Part shown: positions 49,719 through 58,942 of the stretch, piece after piece | How positions within the stretch are numbered: the first letter of the stretch is position 1 | Layout of the letters: every line of letters starts with the position of its first letter | Assembly (NCBI RefSeq): GCF_017569185.1 | Contig: NZ_CP071869.1 | Location: 2,470,001-2,534,000 of the forward strand | Length of the DNA: 64,000 nt | Direction: 5' to 3' | Origin: Polaribacter cellanae | GTDB taxonomy: Bacteria; Bacteroidota; Bacteroidia; Flavobacteriales; Flavobacteriaceae | Notes under the pieces: model-generated | What the model saw: only the letters and a program-made list of their open reading frames with translations | Told to the model about the DNA's origin: nothing | Database searches by the model: none | Program-made: the position numbers and the translations under genes

Positions 49719-50141
49719 TTATTTTGATGCTAAGTATACAATAACCATGTTATCTTCATACAATACTTGCTGTATTTCTGCTACATTTTTTTCTTTAGGA
49801 AACATAGATAAAGCCTCGTTTAGCAAAGCTTCATTTTTTTTATCATTTATTTTATTGGTGTAATTATAAATAAATATTGATATAAATAAAACGATAGATG
49901 CAGCAATTCCAGATAAACGAATTAATTTTTGTTTTTTCCTTTTTTCTTTATTTTGTATTGCACTCCAAACAGAATCTTTTAAATTAGAAGGAATCTCAGC
50001 TTTATTTTTATTCACGTAAGTCGCCCATTTTTCTATTTCTGGGTCGTTATTTTTACTGTTAAAAAGCCACTCTTCTTCCTCGAGTGTAGTTTTAGCAGTA
50101 AAATACTTGTTTTTTAAATCATCAGATTTTCTGATATTCAT
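49719..50141 (-). CDS. Anti-sigma-factor-like membrane protein, 140 aa
   Basis: The cytoplasmic N-terminus (TLEEEEWLFNSKNNDPEIEK) is like that of small sigma regulators, and one membrane helix is present (LSGIAASIVLFISIFIY). A short periplasmic tail (EKNVAEIQQVLYEDNMVIVY) follows. The gene overlaps the 3' end of the ECF sigma gene by 20 bases, the typical arrangement for a cognate anti-sigma factor. There is no long FecR domain, so this is the short type common in flavobacteria. Confidence 0.75.
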   Translation of the reverse strand: MNIRKSDDLKNKYFTAKTTLEEEEWLFNSKNNDPEIEKWATYVNKNKAEIPSNLKDSVWSAIQNKEKRKKQKLIRLSGIAASIVLFISIFIYNYTNKINDKKNEALLNEALSMFPKEKNVAEIQQVLYEDNMVIVYLASK

Positions 50142-50637
50142 AGTTATATATTTTAGTTAATTCTACACCAACTTGTTTTCTGGCTCTCGATAATAAAACC
50201 CTAACATGTTCTATTTTTTGATTTGTAATAATGGCTATTTCTTTAAATTCAAAACCATCAAGATCTCTCATAAGCATAACTTCCGCTTGTTTTTCGGGTA
50301 ATTCTTTTAAAATATTTTTAATATTTTCGGTTAGTTCTTTCCACTCAATTTGATGCTGATTTGTATCCGATTCTAATATTTTTAATTGATATTCCGAAGA
50401 ATTAAAATTCGATTTTTTCTTTTTCAAAAGATCCAAACAATAATTGCGAGCTGTTAAAAACACAAAACCAGGAATATTTGGGTGATTTGCAATTTTATTA
50501 CGTCTATCCCAAAGTTTTATCATTATTTCTTGAACGGCATCTTCGGCGCTTTCATTATTTTGAAGCATTCGATAAGCCATTCGATAAACTTTATCTGAGA
50601 GAGAAAGTATTTTAGTTTCGAAATCTTTTGTTTTCAT
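50122..50637 (-). CDS. ECF-type RNA polymerase sigma factor
   Basis: A 171-residue sigma-70-family protein. Region 2 is RMAYRMLQNNESAEDAVQEI and the following MIKLWDRRN. Region 4 is LPEKQAEVMLMRDLDGFEFK, with EHVRVLLSRARKQV as the recognition helix. It is the promoter-proximal gene of an operon with an overlapping anti-sigma-like gene and the plug-like protein gene. The target regulon is not visible from sequence. Confidence 0.92.
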   Translation of the reverse strand: MKTKDFETKILSLSDKVYRMAYRMLQNNESAEDAVQEIMIKLWDRRNKIANHPNIPGFVFLTARNYCLDLLKKKKSNFNSSEYQLKILESDTNQHQIEWKELTENIKNILKELPEKQAEVMLMRDLDGFEFKEIAIITNQKIEHVRVLLSRARKQVGVELTKIYNYEYQKI

Positions 50638-50880
50638 CTTATATTTAGAATAACGAATATTCTTGAAAAGTATAACAAGATTTAGTAAAATAAAGTAAAT
50701 TAATTTACAAAAAGAAGATAATTAAGAAGATGAATTCTAATAAATTTTTATTGAATAAGACTACTACAGCTATAATTACTCATAATAAAAGAAATTGGTA
50801 TTCTTTTTAAAAACACATTAAGTATTAACTGTGATTCGATTATGTTTTTCAAGTAAAATTTAACCCGTAATTAATCGATT

Positions 50881-51060
50881 AGCAAACACTTTTTCAATGG
50901 TTTTACAACTCCAAAAGTGGACGTTTATTTTGTGAAAAATAATTTATCGCCAACAGGTTTGGGAGAATCAGGTTTATTGCCTGTTGGAGGTGCAGTTGCA
51001 AATGCAATTAATGCAGCTTTAGGAAAGAGAATGTACAGTAAGTCTTTTGTAAACGAGATG
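50881..51060 (+). pseudogene. C-terminal fragment of a molybdenum hydroxylase large subunit
   Basis: The frame reads KHFFNGFTTPKVDVYFVKNN, then LSPTGLGESGLLPVGGAVAN and AINAALGKRMYSKSFVNE. This is the conserved end of isoquinoline 1-oxidoreductase / xanthine-dehydrogenase-type beta subunits (GLGE, PxGGAVANA). There is no start, the upstream frame has stops, and the downstream codons are simply the complement of the peroxidase gene. Only about 60 codons survive from a gene of more than 700. The remaining gap to the sigma gene (50638-50880) holds nothing recognisable. Confidence 0.75.
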
Positions 51061-51086
51061 AAAAAAGAGTTCTTTTTTTGGGGTAA

Positions 51087-52226
51087 TTACTCTTTGGGCA
51101 AAACCTTTAAATTAATTCTTTGTGTTCTTGTAGATAAAGTTTCTAAAAATGCCAAAACAGCTTTTATTTCTGTTTTGTTTAAGTCTAATTTTTTAAGCAG
51201 AGGAGAAGTTGCTGGTATTAAAGAATCTCTACCAACACCTATATATTTTTTTTGAATTGGAGCAGGATTTCCTAAATTATAAAGCTCTACAACATCTAAG
51301 AGCGATGGAAAATGCCCATGATGCATCCAAGGTCCTGTTTTAGAAATTTCTCTTAATGTAGGTGTTTTGAATTTTCCTAAATCTTCTTTTAAGCCAGTAA
51401 TATTATATCTTCCAAAATCTTCATCTTTTGTGCCAAATAAAGTCTGCCCATCATTATGGAACTGATTATCAGAAAAATAAGGTGTATTGTGGCAATTGAT
51501 ACATCTTGCTTTGGTTCTAAATAAATGCAAACCCAAAACTTCTTCATCTGTAAAAAGGTTTTTTTTACCTTTTATAAAACGATCAAATTTGCTAGCTCTA
51601 CTTACAATGGTTCTTTCAAAAGTTGCTATTGCTTTTAAAATTTTATCTAAGTTTATTTCTTCATTTCCAAATGCTTTTTTAAACATTGGTTTGTATCCTT
51701 TTACTTTACGAATTCTTTTTACAGCAATATTTTTATCAGTATTCATTTCTTTTGGGTCCGATATTGGAAAAGAAGCCTGATGTTCTAAACTTTTTGCTCT
51801 TCCATCCCAAAAAAGTGTATGTGCAAAAGCAACGTTTTTTATAGTCATAGAATTTCTATTATTATTTTGCCTATTGTGCCCTAAAGAACGGCTAATATTA
51901 TCTGTCCAAGCTAATTCTGGATTATGACAACTTGCGCAAGCAATTTGTCCAGTTTTAGACAAACGACCATCAAAAAATAAAGCTTTACCTAAATCTTTTT
52001 TTGCTTTAGAATATCGGTTATCTTCTGGGAATTTTACTTTAGGTAGCATACCAATATCTTTAAATTTACTTTTATCAATTAAAGAATCTAATGTTGGAGC
52101 AGGCCATTTAGAAGTATTAGTTTGTGAATAAACTTCTCTTAAATAAGATATATCTATGTATGTATTTTTTTGTTTTGTGCAAGAAAAAATGATAACTAAT
52201 AATAAAAATAGGTATTTAAATTTCAT
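51087..52226 (-). CDS. Di-haem cytochrome c peroxidase (MauG/CcpA type) lipoprotein
   Basis: A 379-residue lipoprotein (LLLVIIFSC, Cys16). Two haem motifs are CASCH (97-101) and CINCH (242-246). The bacterial cytochrome-c peroxidase signatures GKALFFDGRLSKTGQIACAS and PTLREISKTGPWMHHGHF are present. It reduces hydrogen peroxide with electrons from cytochromes or acts as a MauG-like oxidase. The pseudogene fragment next to it comes from a molybdenum hydroxylase, a family often paired with c-type cytochromes, so the pair may once have worked together. Confidence 0.9.
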   Translation of the reverse strand: MKFKYLFLLLVIIFSCTKQKNTYIDISYLREVYSQTNTSKWPAPTLDSLIDKSKFKDIGMLPKVKFPEDNRYSKAKKDLGKALFFDGRLSKTGQIACASCHNPELAWTDNISRSLGHNRQNNNRNSMTIKNVAFAHTLFWDGRAKSLEHQASFPISDPKEMNTDKNIAVKRIRKVKGYKPMFKKAFGNEEINLDKILKAIATFERTIVSRASKFDRFIKGKKNLFTDEEVLGLHLFRTKARCINCHNTPYFSDNQFHNDGQTLFGTKDEDFGRYNITGLKEDLGKFKTPTLREISKTGPWMHHGHFPSLLDVVELYNLGNPAPIQKKYIGVGRDSLIPATSPLLKKLDLNKTEIKAVLAFLETLSTRTQRINLKVLPKE

Positions 52227-52263
52227 TTTTTGTTTTTAATTAATTCTTCAACTTTATCGTACA

Positions 52264-52386
52264 TTAATGTCTTTTTTTATTTTCCTTAAAAGCCTTTTTG
52301 CGAACTGGATTTTCACGTAAGGCGAAACTTAAAAGTTTATTTGTAGTTGAAAAAGTATCTAATTTATAATTGTTTTCTTTTTGCAT
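52264..52386 (-). CDS. Possible small protein, 40 aa
   Basis: An ATG-started frame between the peroxidase and the next gene encodes MQKENNYKLDTFSTTNKLLS and FALRENPVRKKAFKENKKRH. It is basic, soluble and free of odd codons, and it fills most of the gap. No family is recognised. It may be a genuine short protein or chance; conservation in relatives would decide. Confidence 0.35.
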   Translation of the reverse strand: MQKENNYKLDTFSTTNKLLSFALRENPVRKKAFKENKKRH

Positions 52387-52395
52387 TCGTTTTTT

Positions 52396-52905
52396 TTAAT
52401 TATCAATTAAATTTAGTCTTTTTATTTCATTATTTGTATCATCAATTATAAATTCTTTAAATCTGTAAGGGTGTGTAAATCCAAAATTTTTGCCAATTTT
52501 TTTACATTCTTTTTCAGATAACCAAATGTGATATGCCAGACGAAGCCAAGTGTACCCAATTCTTGTTTTAGCTATTCTACTTGCGTCTTCATCACCAAGT
52601 TCATAAGCTAAAACAACACTTAAAGAATCTTTATATTTTCTTATTCTAGATTTTATAAATTTATATTTTTTAATTGCTTTATCAAAGGTTTCTTTAGAAA
52701 TTGAAATATTAAAATTATCATCTAAATACTTATAGTTTTTGTTTAGAAAGTCGATTTTACTTAAACTATCCATTTTTAAATCTTTTTGTTTCCAAAAAAA
52801 AACTAATTCTTCTTTAGTCATTTTTTTTAAATCTAAATAATTTTTGTTTTGACTAAAACCACAGGTTGATATAAATAGAACTAAAATAAATAGCTTTTTT
52901 TTCAT
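52396..52905 (-). CDS. Secreted hypothetical protein, 169 aa
   Basis: A signal peptide (LFILVLFISTCGFSQ) is followed by a helical, Lys-rich domain (MTKEELVFFWKQKDLKMDSL, then FDKAIKKYKFIKSRIRKYKD). No family is recognised. It begins 3 bases after the stop of the SusE-like-positioned lipoprotein gene and is probably the last gene of the SusC/SusD operon. It should be periplasmic or secreted. Confidence 0.65.
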   Translation of the reverse strand: MKKKLFILVLFISTCGFSQNKNYLDLKKMTKEELVFFWKQKDLKMDSLSKIDFLNKNYKYLDDNFNISISKETFDKAIKKYKFIKSRIRKYKDSLSVVLAYELGDEDASRIAKTRIGYTWLRLAYHIWLSEKECKKIGKNFGFTHPYRFKEFIIDDTNNEIKRLNLIDN

Positions 52906-52908
52906 AGT

Positions 52909-54381
52909 TTATAGTTCTATGGGTTTATTACAGTTTTGATTTATTGGAGCTGGCTTAGGATAATTTCTTTGATTGTACAATTTATAAATGGCTGTTCTTG
53001 TGCCACCAAAAAGTGCTGTATTTTCTGCTTTTAATTCAAAATTTATTTCTATTAAGCCTGTAGAAATTTCTTTATAAGTTCCATTTCCGGAAATAGAAAT
53101 TGTATAATTATTACCATTTCTATCTTGAATTTGCAAATCGTTTTCTACTACTTTTACAAAACCTTCTGTTTTACTATTTCCATTTAAAGGGAAAAACTCT
53201 AAAGCTTCAGTAATATTAAATCCTGGTGAATTTGCACTGTTTGTAGATTCATTTGTAAACCACCTTTTTAAATTAAAAGAATTGGTTGTTCTACCAGCAA
53301 TTGGTGTATTAAATCCAATTCTAAAGGCATGATGATATATATCGTCTGTTGGGTTTGCTGTACCTTTATCATCAAACAAAACTGCATTTGGGTGATTACT
53401 TTCTACTATAACTGGGAATGTAAATGCATTAAAAGTGGACCAATCACAAACACCATTAGCATTTAAATCGAACCAATATTCGCCATAAGTTCTGTGAAAT
53501 TGGTCTGAAAGATTGTAAAATTGTGCGGCTGTAAATGTAGTATTATCTCTATCTACAACGAGCTCTTTTTTAATTGTTACTGTTTTTAAACCATTAATTT
53601 TATAGTTGGCAATATTGTTTAATTCGAATTTTGTTTTAAACTCCAACACATTAATTTTAATGTGTTCATTAACAGTAAAAACATAACTAATTTGGTTGTT
53701 TTTTGTAATTGGTAATTGCTCTAAACTATAGTCAAAATTACTTTGGGTTTCTAAAAGCAACTTTGTATTTGCAATTTCTGATGCTATAAAACCTTTTGGA
53801 AAATCGATGTTTATAATACGTTTTTCACCTATATTTCCTATAATTTCTTGATTGTTTGGATTTGCAATTTTATAGGTAAAATTTAATTTACTAAAATTTA
53901 TTGTTAATTTATTATTCGAAATTACATCATTTGGCATGCCAATACTTATGCTTTTATCAGAACTTTTTGTGAGTTCAAATTCTAATTTAGGATTTTTAGA
54001 AATGTTCCATCTTTCATTAAATTTTACATAAATAGTATCTACTTTTTTATCTTTTGTAAACGTTAATTTATTTTGTGGCGTAATTTCTATGTTATTTAAG
54101 TTTAAAATTGTGGTTTTAAAATCTACAGTAATTACATTCTTATTTAAAGATGCTAAAGCTACAGGTATTTTAAGTATTTTAAAATTGTTTTTTGTAAATG
54201 AATTAACGGGTTGTAAACCGCCATTTACTTGTGGGAATTCTAAAGCTTCGTTATTATTATCTACAAGCAAAAAAAAGCGTACAAAACTGTTATCAGTATT
54301 AAAAACGATAGTTTTATCTTCTGTACAAGATAATAGAATAATAAAAACTATTCCTAAAAAGTAAATTTTAGTAACCTTCAT
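52909..54381 (-). CDS. Lipoprotein of the SusC/SusD locus, 490 aa
   Basis: The signal YFLGIVFIILLSC ends in a lipobox, followed by CTEDK. The N-terminal half is beta-rich (NNIEITPQNKLTFTKDKKVD), as in adhesin-type or SusE/SusF-position proteins. The C-terminal half has acidic, aromatic segments (YWFDLNANGVCDWSTFNAFT), including calcium-binding-like DxNxNGxxD. It overlaps the susD-like gene by 14 bases. It probably lies on the cell surface and helps bind the locus substrate. Confidence 0.72.
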   Translation of the reverse strand: MKVTKIYFLGIVFIILLSCTEDKTIVFNTDNSFVRFFLLVDNNNEALEFPQVNGGLQPVNSFTKNNFKILKIPVALASLNKNVITVDFKTTILNLNNIEITPQNKLTFTKDKKVDTIYVKFNERWNISKNPKLEFELTKSSDKSISIGMPNDVISNNKLTINFSKLNFTYKIANPNNQEIIGNIGEKRIINIDFPKGFIASEIANTKLLLETQSNFDYSLEQLPITKNNQISYVFTVNEHIKINVLEFKTKFELNNIANYKINGLKTVTIKKELVVDRDNTTFTAAQFYNLSDQFHRTYGEYWFDLNANGVCDWSTFNAFTFPVIVESNHPNAVLFDDKGTANPTDDIYHHAFRIGFNTPIAGRTTNSFNLKRWFTNESTNSANSPGFNITEALEFFPLNGNSKTEGFVKVVENDLQIQDRNGNNYTISISGNGTYKEISTGLIEINFELKAENTALFGGTRTAIYKLYNQRNYPKPAPINQNCNKPIEL

Positions 54382-55819
54382 TTTGTTTGATGTTTTGGTT
54401 TAAAGAAACGCTTGCAAATGGAATTGGTAAAATAAAAAAGTTTGATGGATAACTTAAGTTACAAACTGTTGCAATACAGCCTAAATCGCGAATTACGTCT
54501 TTTTTATATCTGGCAATATCAAAAAATAAATGTCCTTCAAAAGCTAACTCTCTTCTGCGTTCTAAAAATATTTCTTCTAATAAATTGTTGGTATTATTTA
54601 TTGCTAATAAATTTGCGCGTTCTCTAATAATATTTAAATCTGCTAAAGCATTTGCTGTGTTGTTTAACCTTGCATTGGCCTCTGCTCTTATTAAATATAT
54701 TTCTGATAATCTTATAAAAAGTGTTCCTGGGCTTACTTGATATTTTTTAGTAAAAAAGTAACTTTCTAAAGCTACATTTCCATTTTTTTCAGTTTCTAAT
54801 TGCTGTTCTAAAAATAGATCTGCTCTAATATCATTAGTAGAATAAAGGCTTAACAAATCTCCAGAAGCTACGTGTCTTTTATAATTTTGGTTACTGTTAT
54901 AACCAAAAAAAGAATTTGCAAGAGAAGAGCTAACAGCACCACTTGAATTTCTTGGTGCAGAAAACTCTAAAATGGTTTCTAAAACAGGTGCTTCTGTTTT
55001 TTCCCATTCTAATATGTAGTTGTTTTTGGTTAATAAAACCTTATAACTACTTGTAATTACTTTGTTAGCATATTCAAGTGCTTTTGGGTAATCATTCATT
55101 TGCAAAGCTATTTTTGCATACAATGCTTGTGTAGAAATTACTGAAAAATAAGAAACTTCTAAACCACCTAAAAGTTGAATGTTTTGATATAATTGCAAAG
55201 CATTTTCTAAATCTTGTTGTAATAATGTATAAGTTTCTGCCATTGTTTTTCTGGCAGGGAAATCTACACCAGCTATAACAGTATTGGTATTATAAACAAC
55301 ACCTAAATGAGAGGCATCTACAGTAAAATTATAATTTTGAGCAAATAATAAAGTTAATAAATAATGTGCTGTTGCTCTTACAGTTAAAAGTTCTGCTTTT
55401 AATTGGTTATTTTCTTCTGATGATAAAAAAATAAAAGAGTTATTATTTTCTAACAATACATTTGTTTGATTGATTAAATCGTAACAATCTTCATAAAAGG
55501 TTTCAAAATCTAATTTGTTTTCTTTTGAATTGAAAGAATAGGTATTTAAAAATTTAGCAGGAATGCTAATTTCTTTATTCGATATTACAGGTGTAAATGT
55601 AATATTGCCACCTAAAAGGTCTGCATAAACTGCAAAATTGCCAGAAAGAATAGCTTCTAAATCTCTATAAATGCCATTGTAAGCTTGTAAAACGCCTTCT
55701 TTTGTAGCTAACTGTTGTTTTATAGAAACTTGTTCATCTGGTTCTTGTTCCAAAAAATCGCTACAAGAGTAAAAGCTAAATAGTAAAATGCTTATTAAAA
55801 AGGGTATTTTTTTCATCAT
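54368..55819 (-). CDS. SusD/RagB-family nutrient-binding lipoprotein
   Basis: A 483-residue lipoprotein (FLISILLFSFYSC) starting SDFLEQEPDEQVS, the usual SusD opening. TPR-like helices (LTVRATAHYLLTLLFAQNYN) and the C-terminal signature RLSEIYLIRAEANARLNNTA and RRRELAFEGHLFFDIARYKK are typical. It forms the lid of the SusC channel at the cell surface and captures the oligosaccharide or peptide to be imported. Its ATG overlaps the SusC stop by one base. Confidence 0.95.
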   Translation of the reverse strand: MMKKIPFLISILLFSFYSCSDFLEQEPDEQVSIKQQLATKEGVLQAYNGIYRDLEAILSGNFAVYADLLGGNITFTPVISNKEISIPAKFLNTYSFNSKENKLDFETFYEDCYDLINQTNVLLENNNSFIFLSSEENNQLKAELLTVRATAHYLLTLLFAQNYNFTVDASHLGVVYNTNTVIAGVDFPARKTMAETYTLLQQDLENALQLYQNIQLLGGLEVSYFSVISTQALYAKIALQMNDYPKALEYANKVITSSYKVLLTKNNYILEWEKTEAPVLETILEFSAPRNSSGAVSSSLANSFFGYNSNQNYKRHVASGDLLSLYSTNDIRADLFLEQQLETEKNGNVALESYFFTKKYQVSPGTLFIRLSEIYLIRAEANARLNNTANALADLNIIRERANLLAINNTNNLLEEIFLERRRELAFEGHLFFDIARYKKDVIRDLGCIATVCNLSYPSNFFILPIPFASVSLNQNIKQNEGY

Positions 55820-58800
55820 TAAAAATTTGCGTTAACACCTAAAGAAATGGTTCTCATTTCTGGATAAATATTACTAAATTCTGCTATTCCATTTCTATTA
55901 TCGGCTGTTTTACTAAAAAACCATGTATAAACATTAGAAACATTTGTAAAAATACTTAAATCATCTAAAGGAATTTTTATATTTTTAAGTGGTAATGAGT
56001 AACTTAAATTTATTGATCGTAATTTTATATTGGATGCATCTACTAAATATTTAGAAGAATTAGAAATAATTCTATTATTATCTGCAATAATTGGGTACAA
56101 AGCTACATCGCCTTGATTTTGCCAGGCATCATAAAAAACATTGGCATTTATATTTCTATTGGTTATAACTCTGTATTGATCTACCAAAACTCTATTTAAC
56201 AATTCACTTTGCCCAAAAGCATAAGAAAAAACGAAAGCAAGGTTAAAATTATTATATTTAAAACTGTTTCTAAAACCCCCAAAAACAGTAGGTTGGCTAT
56301 CTCCAATTGGTTCCCAGTTTGTATTGTTAAAATTTGCAGCAATATAACTGGCATCATAAATATTGTTATTTACATTGTACAATTCTCTTCCAGTTGCTGG
56401 GTCAATTCCTAAAAAATTATAACCCCAAATTGTAGAGGTTGCAAAACCAATTCTTTGTGCTCTTGCAGTTTCTGCACTAGAAAATTGAGAACCTAGACCA
56501 GATAAAGAAGTTACTTCATTTTTTAAAGTAGCAATATTAAAATTAGTAGACCAATTAATTTTTTTTGTTTTAATCCAATTGGCTTGTATAGAAAACTCTA
56601 TACCCTGGTTTATCATTTCTGCACCATTTATTTGTACATTATTAAAACCTGTTTCTGGGATTGCATCTCTACTTGTAATAATATCTTTTCTTAAATCTCT
56701 ATAATACTCTAAAGTAGCAGAAAATTTATTTAAAAAATTAAAATCTAAACCTATATTTGCTTTTATATTTCTTTCCCAACCTAAATTTGGGTTTGGTGGC
56801 GATGTTGTATTTGCATAATTAAAGCCATTGTAACCATCATTACCTTCATTATCTACAGTATACAAACCCAAAGATCTATAAGAACCAATTCTTGAATTTC
56901 CAGTAGAACCATAACTTACACGTAGTTTTAAAAAATCTATAACGTTAGATTTAAAAAAATCTTCGTTACTAATTACCCAAGCAGAACCAATACCTCCATT
57001 AAATGCTGTGTTTTTATCTGTACCAAAAGCAGAACTTTGATCTATTCTAAAATTAACCAAAAAATAATATTTTTTTTCAAAATCGTAATTGAGTTGAGAA
57101 AATAAAGAAAGCCCTGTATCTGTATTACTGTCAGATTCTTCATCAATAATAAGTGCTTTATCTAAACTTTGAGGCGTACTAAAATTAGAAAAGCCAGCAC
57201 CAATTCTATATCCAAACTCATCTGTATCACTTCTTGCTTCTACTCCTAAAAGAGCATTAAAAGTATGTTTTTTATTAAAAATTTTATCAAAAGTTATGTT
57301 TGCATTCCAATTCCATTTATTGGTGTTTCTTTCTCTTAACATTCTTCTGCCAAAAATGGGAACACTTATTTTAGGACCATTTGGGTCTTGAGGATTTGTA
57401 ATAGATTTATTACCCAAATCACCAGTTCCATTTTTTCCAGAAAAGAATCGATCTTCATTTTTTAAAGAAAAATCCATACCAAATAATGTAGAAAATTTTA
57501 AATTATCTAAAATGTTATAATTTAGAGAAATACTGGTTATAAATGCTTTTGTAACAACTTCGTTTTTATTTTGGTTGGCAACTGCCAAAGGGTTACCAAA
57601 TGTGTCTATAAAAGTATAATTTCCATTATCATTAAAAGGAGCCAAGGTTGGTTGTACAGCAAAATTTGCTAAAGTATTTGGTGTGTTTTTAGTAACTATT
57701 GATGGCGAAAAACGAATATTTGCACTCCATGTATCCTTCTTATAACCAATATTTATACTTGTATTTAATCTTTTTAAATTATTGTTAATTTGGCTCTCAT
57801 TATTTATTTGATATCCTACACTTGTTCTATATGTCCAGTTTTTTATTCCACCAGAAAAACCTAAATTATAATTAGAATAAGTGCCAATTCCATTTAACAA
57901 ATTATGCCAATCTGTATCTACACCATTCCAAGGTTCTATTGCATCTAAATTTCCGCTATTTTGGTTGTAAATATTTCTTACTGTTTGGTATTGCTCGCCA
58001 TTTAAATATTTAAATTGATTAAAAGGACTACTTACACCAGATTGTATTGAAGCATTAAACTTCACTTTTCCTTTTTTACCAGATTTTGTGGTAATAATAA
58101 TTACACCATTTGCGGCATCTGCACCATACAAGCCAACTGCAGCTGCATCTTTTAAAATATTAAAACTTTTTATATCTTGTATGCCAATTCTTGCTAAAGG
58201 ATTTAAAATATTTTCTGATAAGAGACCATTACCAGCATCAAAAAAATTGTTGCCATCTAAACCTGTTTCTTCAGATAAAATAACACCATCAACAATAATT
58301 AATGGCTGTGTAGAAGTACCAACAGCATTGTTATTTAATTGTGTTAAAGAACCTTGGCCTCTAACATTTATCTTAATTTCTTCACCTAATTGATTGCCAG
58401 ATTCTATGTAAACACCAGCAACTTGCCCTTCTAACAATTGGTCAAAAGAGGTGGCTACTTGTTCTGGAATAATGTCTTTGGTTTTTATATTTTCTATACT
58501 CCCAACAACGTCTTGTTTTAATTTTGATGTGCCATAAGAAGAGGTTATTATTATTTCATCTAAATTGGCAACATCTTCTTGTAGTTTAATTACAAAATAA
58601 GATTTTTTACCTAATTTAACTTCTTTAGACTTATAGCCAATAAATTTTACAACTAAAATTATATCTTTTATGTTTGTTTTGCTCTTAACTTTATAAGCAA
58701 ATTTTCCGTTAAAATTGGTAACAGCTCCTTTTTTGGTTCCTTTTATTAATATGGATGCACTTGGTAAAGGATTGTTTGTTTTAGTATCTAAAACAACACC

Positions 58801-58878
58801 ATTAATAATTCTTTCTTCTTGAGAGAAAGAAGAAAAAGCAAAAAAAAGAATTATTAAGAAAAAGATTTTTTTTATCAT
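55819..58878 (-). CDS. SusC/RagA-family TonB-dependent outer-membrane transporter, 1019 aa
   Basis: A signal peptide, a carboxypeptidase-regulatory domain (INGVVLDTKTNNPLPSASI, about 24-110), a TonB box and plug region, and a 22-strand barrel. The SusC hallmark segments DEIIITSSYGTSKLKQDVVG (about 108-127) and ILKDAAAVGLYGADAANGVI (about 240-260) are clear. It ends in an aromatic strand (MRTISLGVNANF). It imports the substrate bound by SusD, using TonB-ExbB energy. It heads an operon with SusD and two further envelope genes. Confidence 0.95.
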   Translation of the reverse strand: MIKKIFFLIILFFAFSSFSQEERIINGVVLDTKTNNPLPSASILIKGTKKGAVTNFNGKFAYKVKSKTNIKDIILVVKFIGYKSKEVKLGKKSYFVIKLQEDVANLDEIIITSSYGTSKLKQDVVGSIENIKTKDIIPEQVATSFDQLLEGQVAGVYIESGNQLGEEIKINVRGQGSLTQLNNNAVGTSTQPLIIVDGVILSEETGLDGNNFFDAGNGLLSENILNPLARIGIQDIKSFNILKDAAAVGLYGADAANGVIIITTKSGKKGKVKFNASIQSGVSSPFNQFKYLNGEQYQTVRNIYNQNSGNLDAIEPWNGVDTDWHNLLNGIGTYSNYNLGFSGGIKNWTYRTSVGYQINNESQINNNLKRLNTSINIGYKKDTWSANIRFSPSIVTKNTPNTLANFAVQPTLAPFNDNGNYTFIDTFGNPLAVANQNKNEVVTKAFITSISLNYNILDNLKFSTLFGMDFSLKNEDRFFSGKNGTGDLGNKSITNPQDPNGPKISVPIFGRRMLRERNTNKWNWNANITFDKIFNKKHTFNALLGVEARSDTDEFGYRIGAGFSNFSTPQSLDKALIIDEESDSNTDTGLSLFSQLNYDFEKKYYFLVNFRIDQSSAFGTDKNTAFNGGIGSAWVISNEDFFKSNVIDFLKLRVSYGSTGNSRIGSYRSLGLYTVDNEGNDGYNGFNYANTTSPPNPNLGWERNIKANIGLDFNFLNKFSATLEYYRDLRKDIITSRDAIPETGFNNVQINGAEMINQGIEFSIQANWIKTKKINWSTNFNIATLKNEVTSLSGLGSQFSSAETARAQRIGFATSTIWGYNFLGIDPATGRELYNVNNNIYDASYIAANFNNTNWEPIGDSQPTVFGGFRNSFKYNNFNLAFVFSYAFGQSELLNRVLVDQYRVITNRNINANVFYDAWQNQGDVALYPIIADNNRIISNSSKYLVDASNIKLRSINLSYSLPLKNIKIPLDDLSIFTNVSNVYTWFFSKTADNRNGIAEFSNIYPEMRTISLGVNANF

Positions 58879-58942
58879 AAAAAATAAAAACTTCGTTATC
58901 TAAAAATTAAAGATAACGAAGTTAATTTTAAGGGTTCAAAAA

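Noticed and set aside
50917..51255. 112-codon plus-strand gene at 50917
   Set aside because: The first part is a molybdenum-hydroxylase remnant and the rest is the complement of the peroxidase gene, so there is no single real protein.
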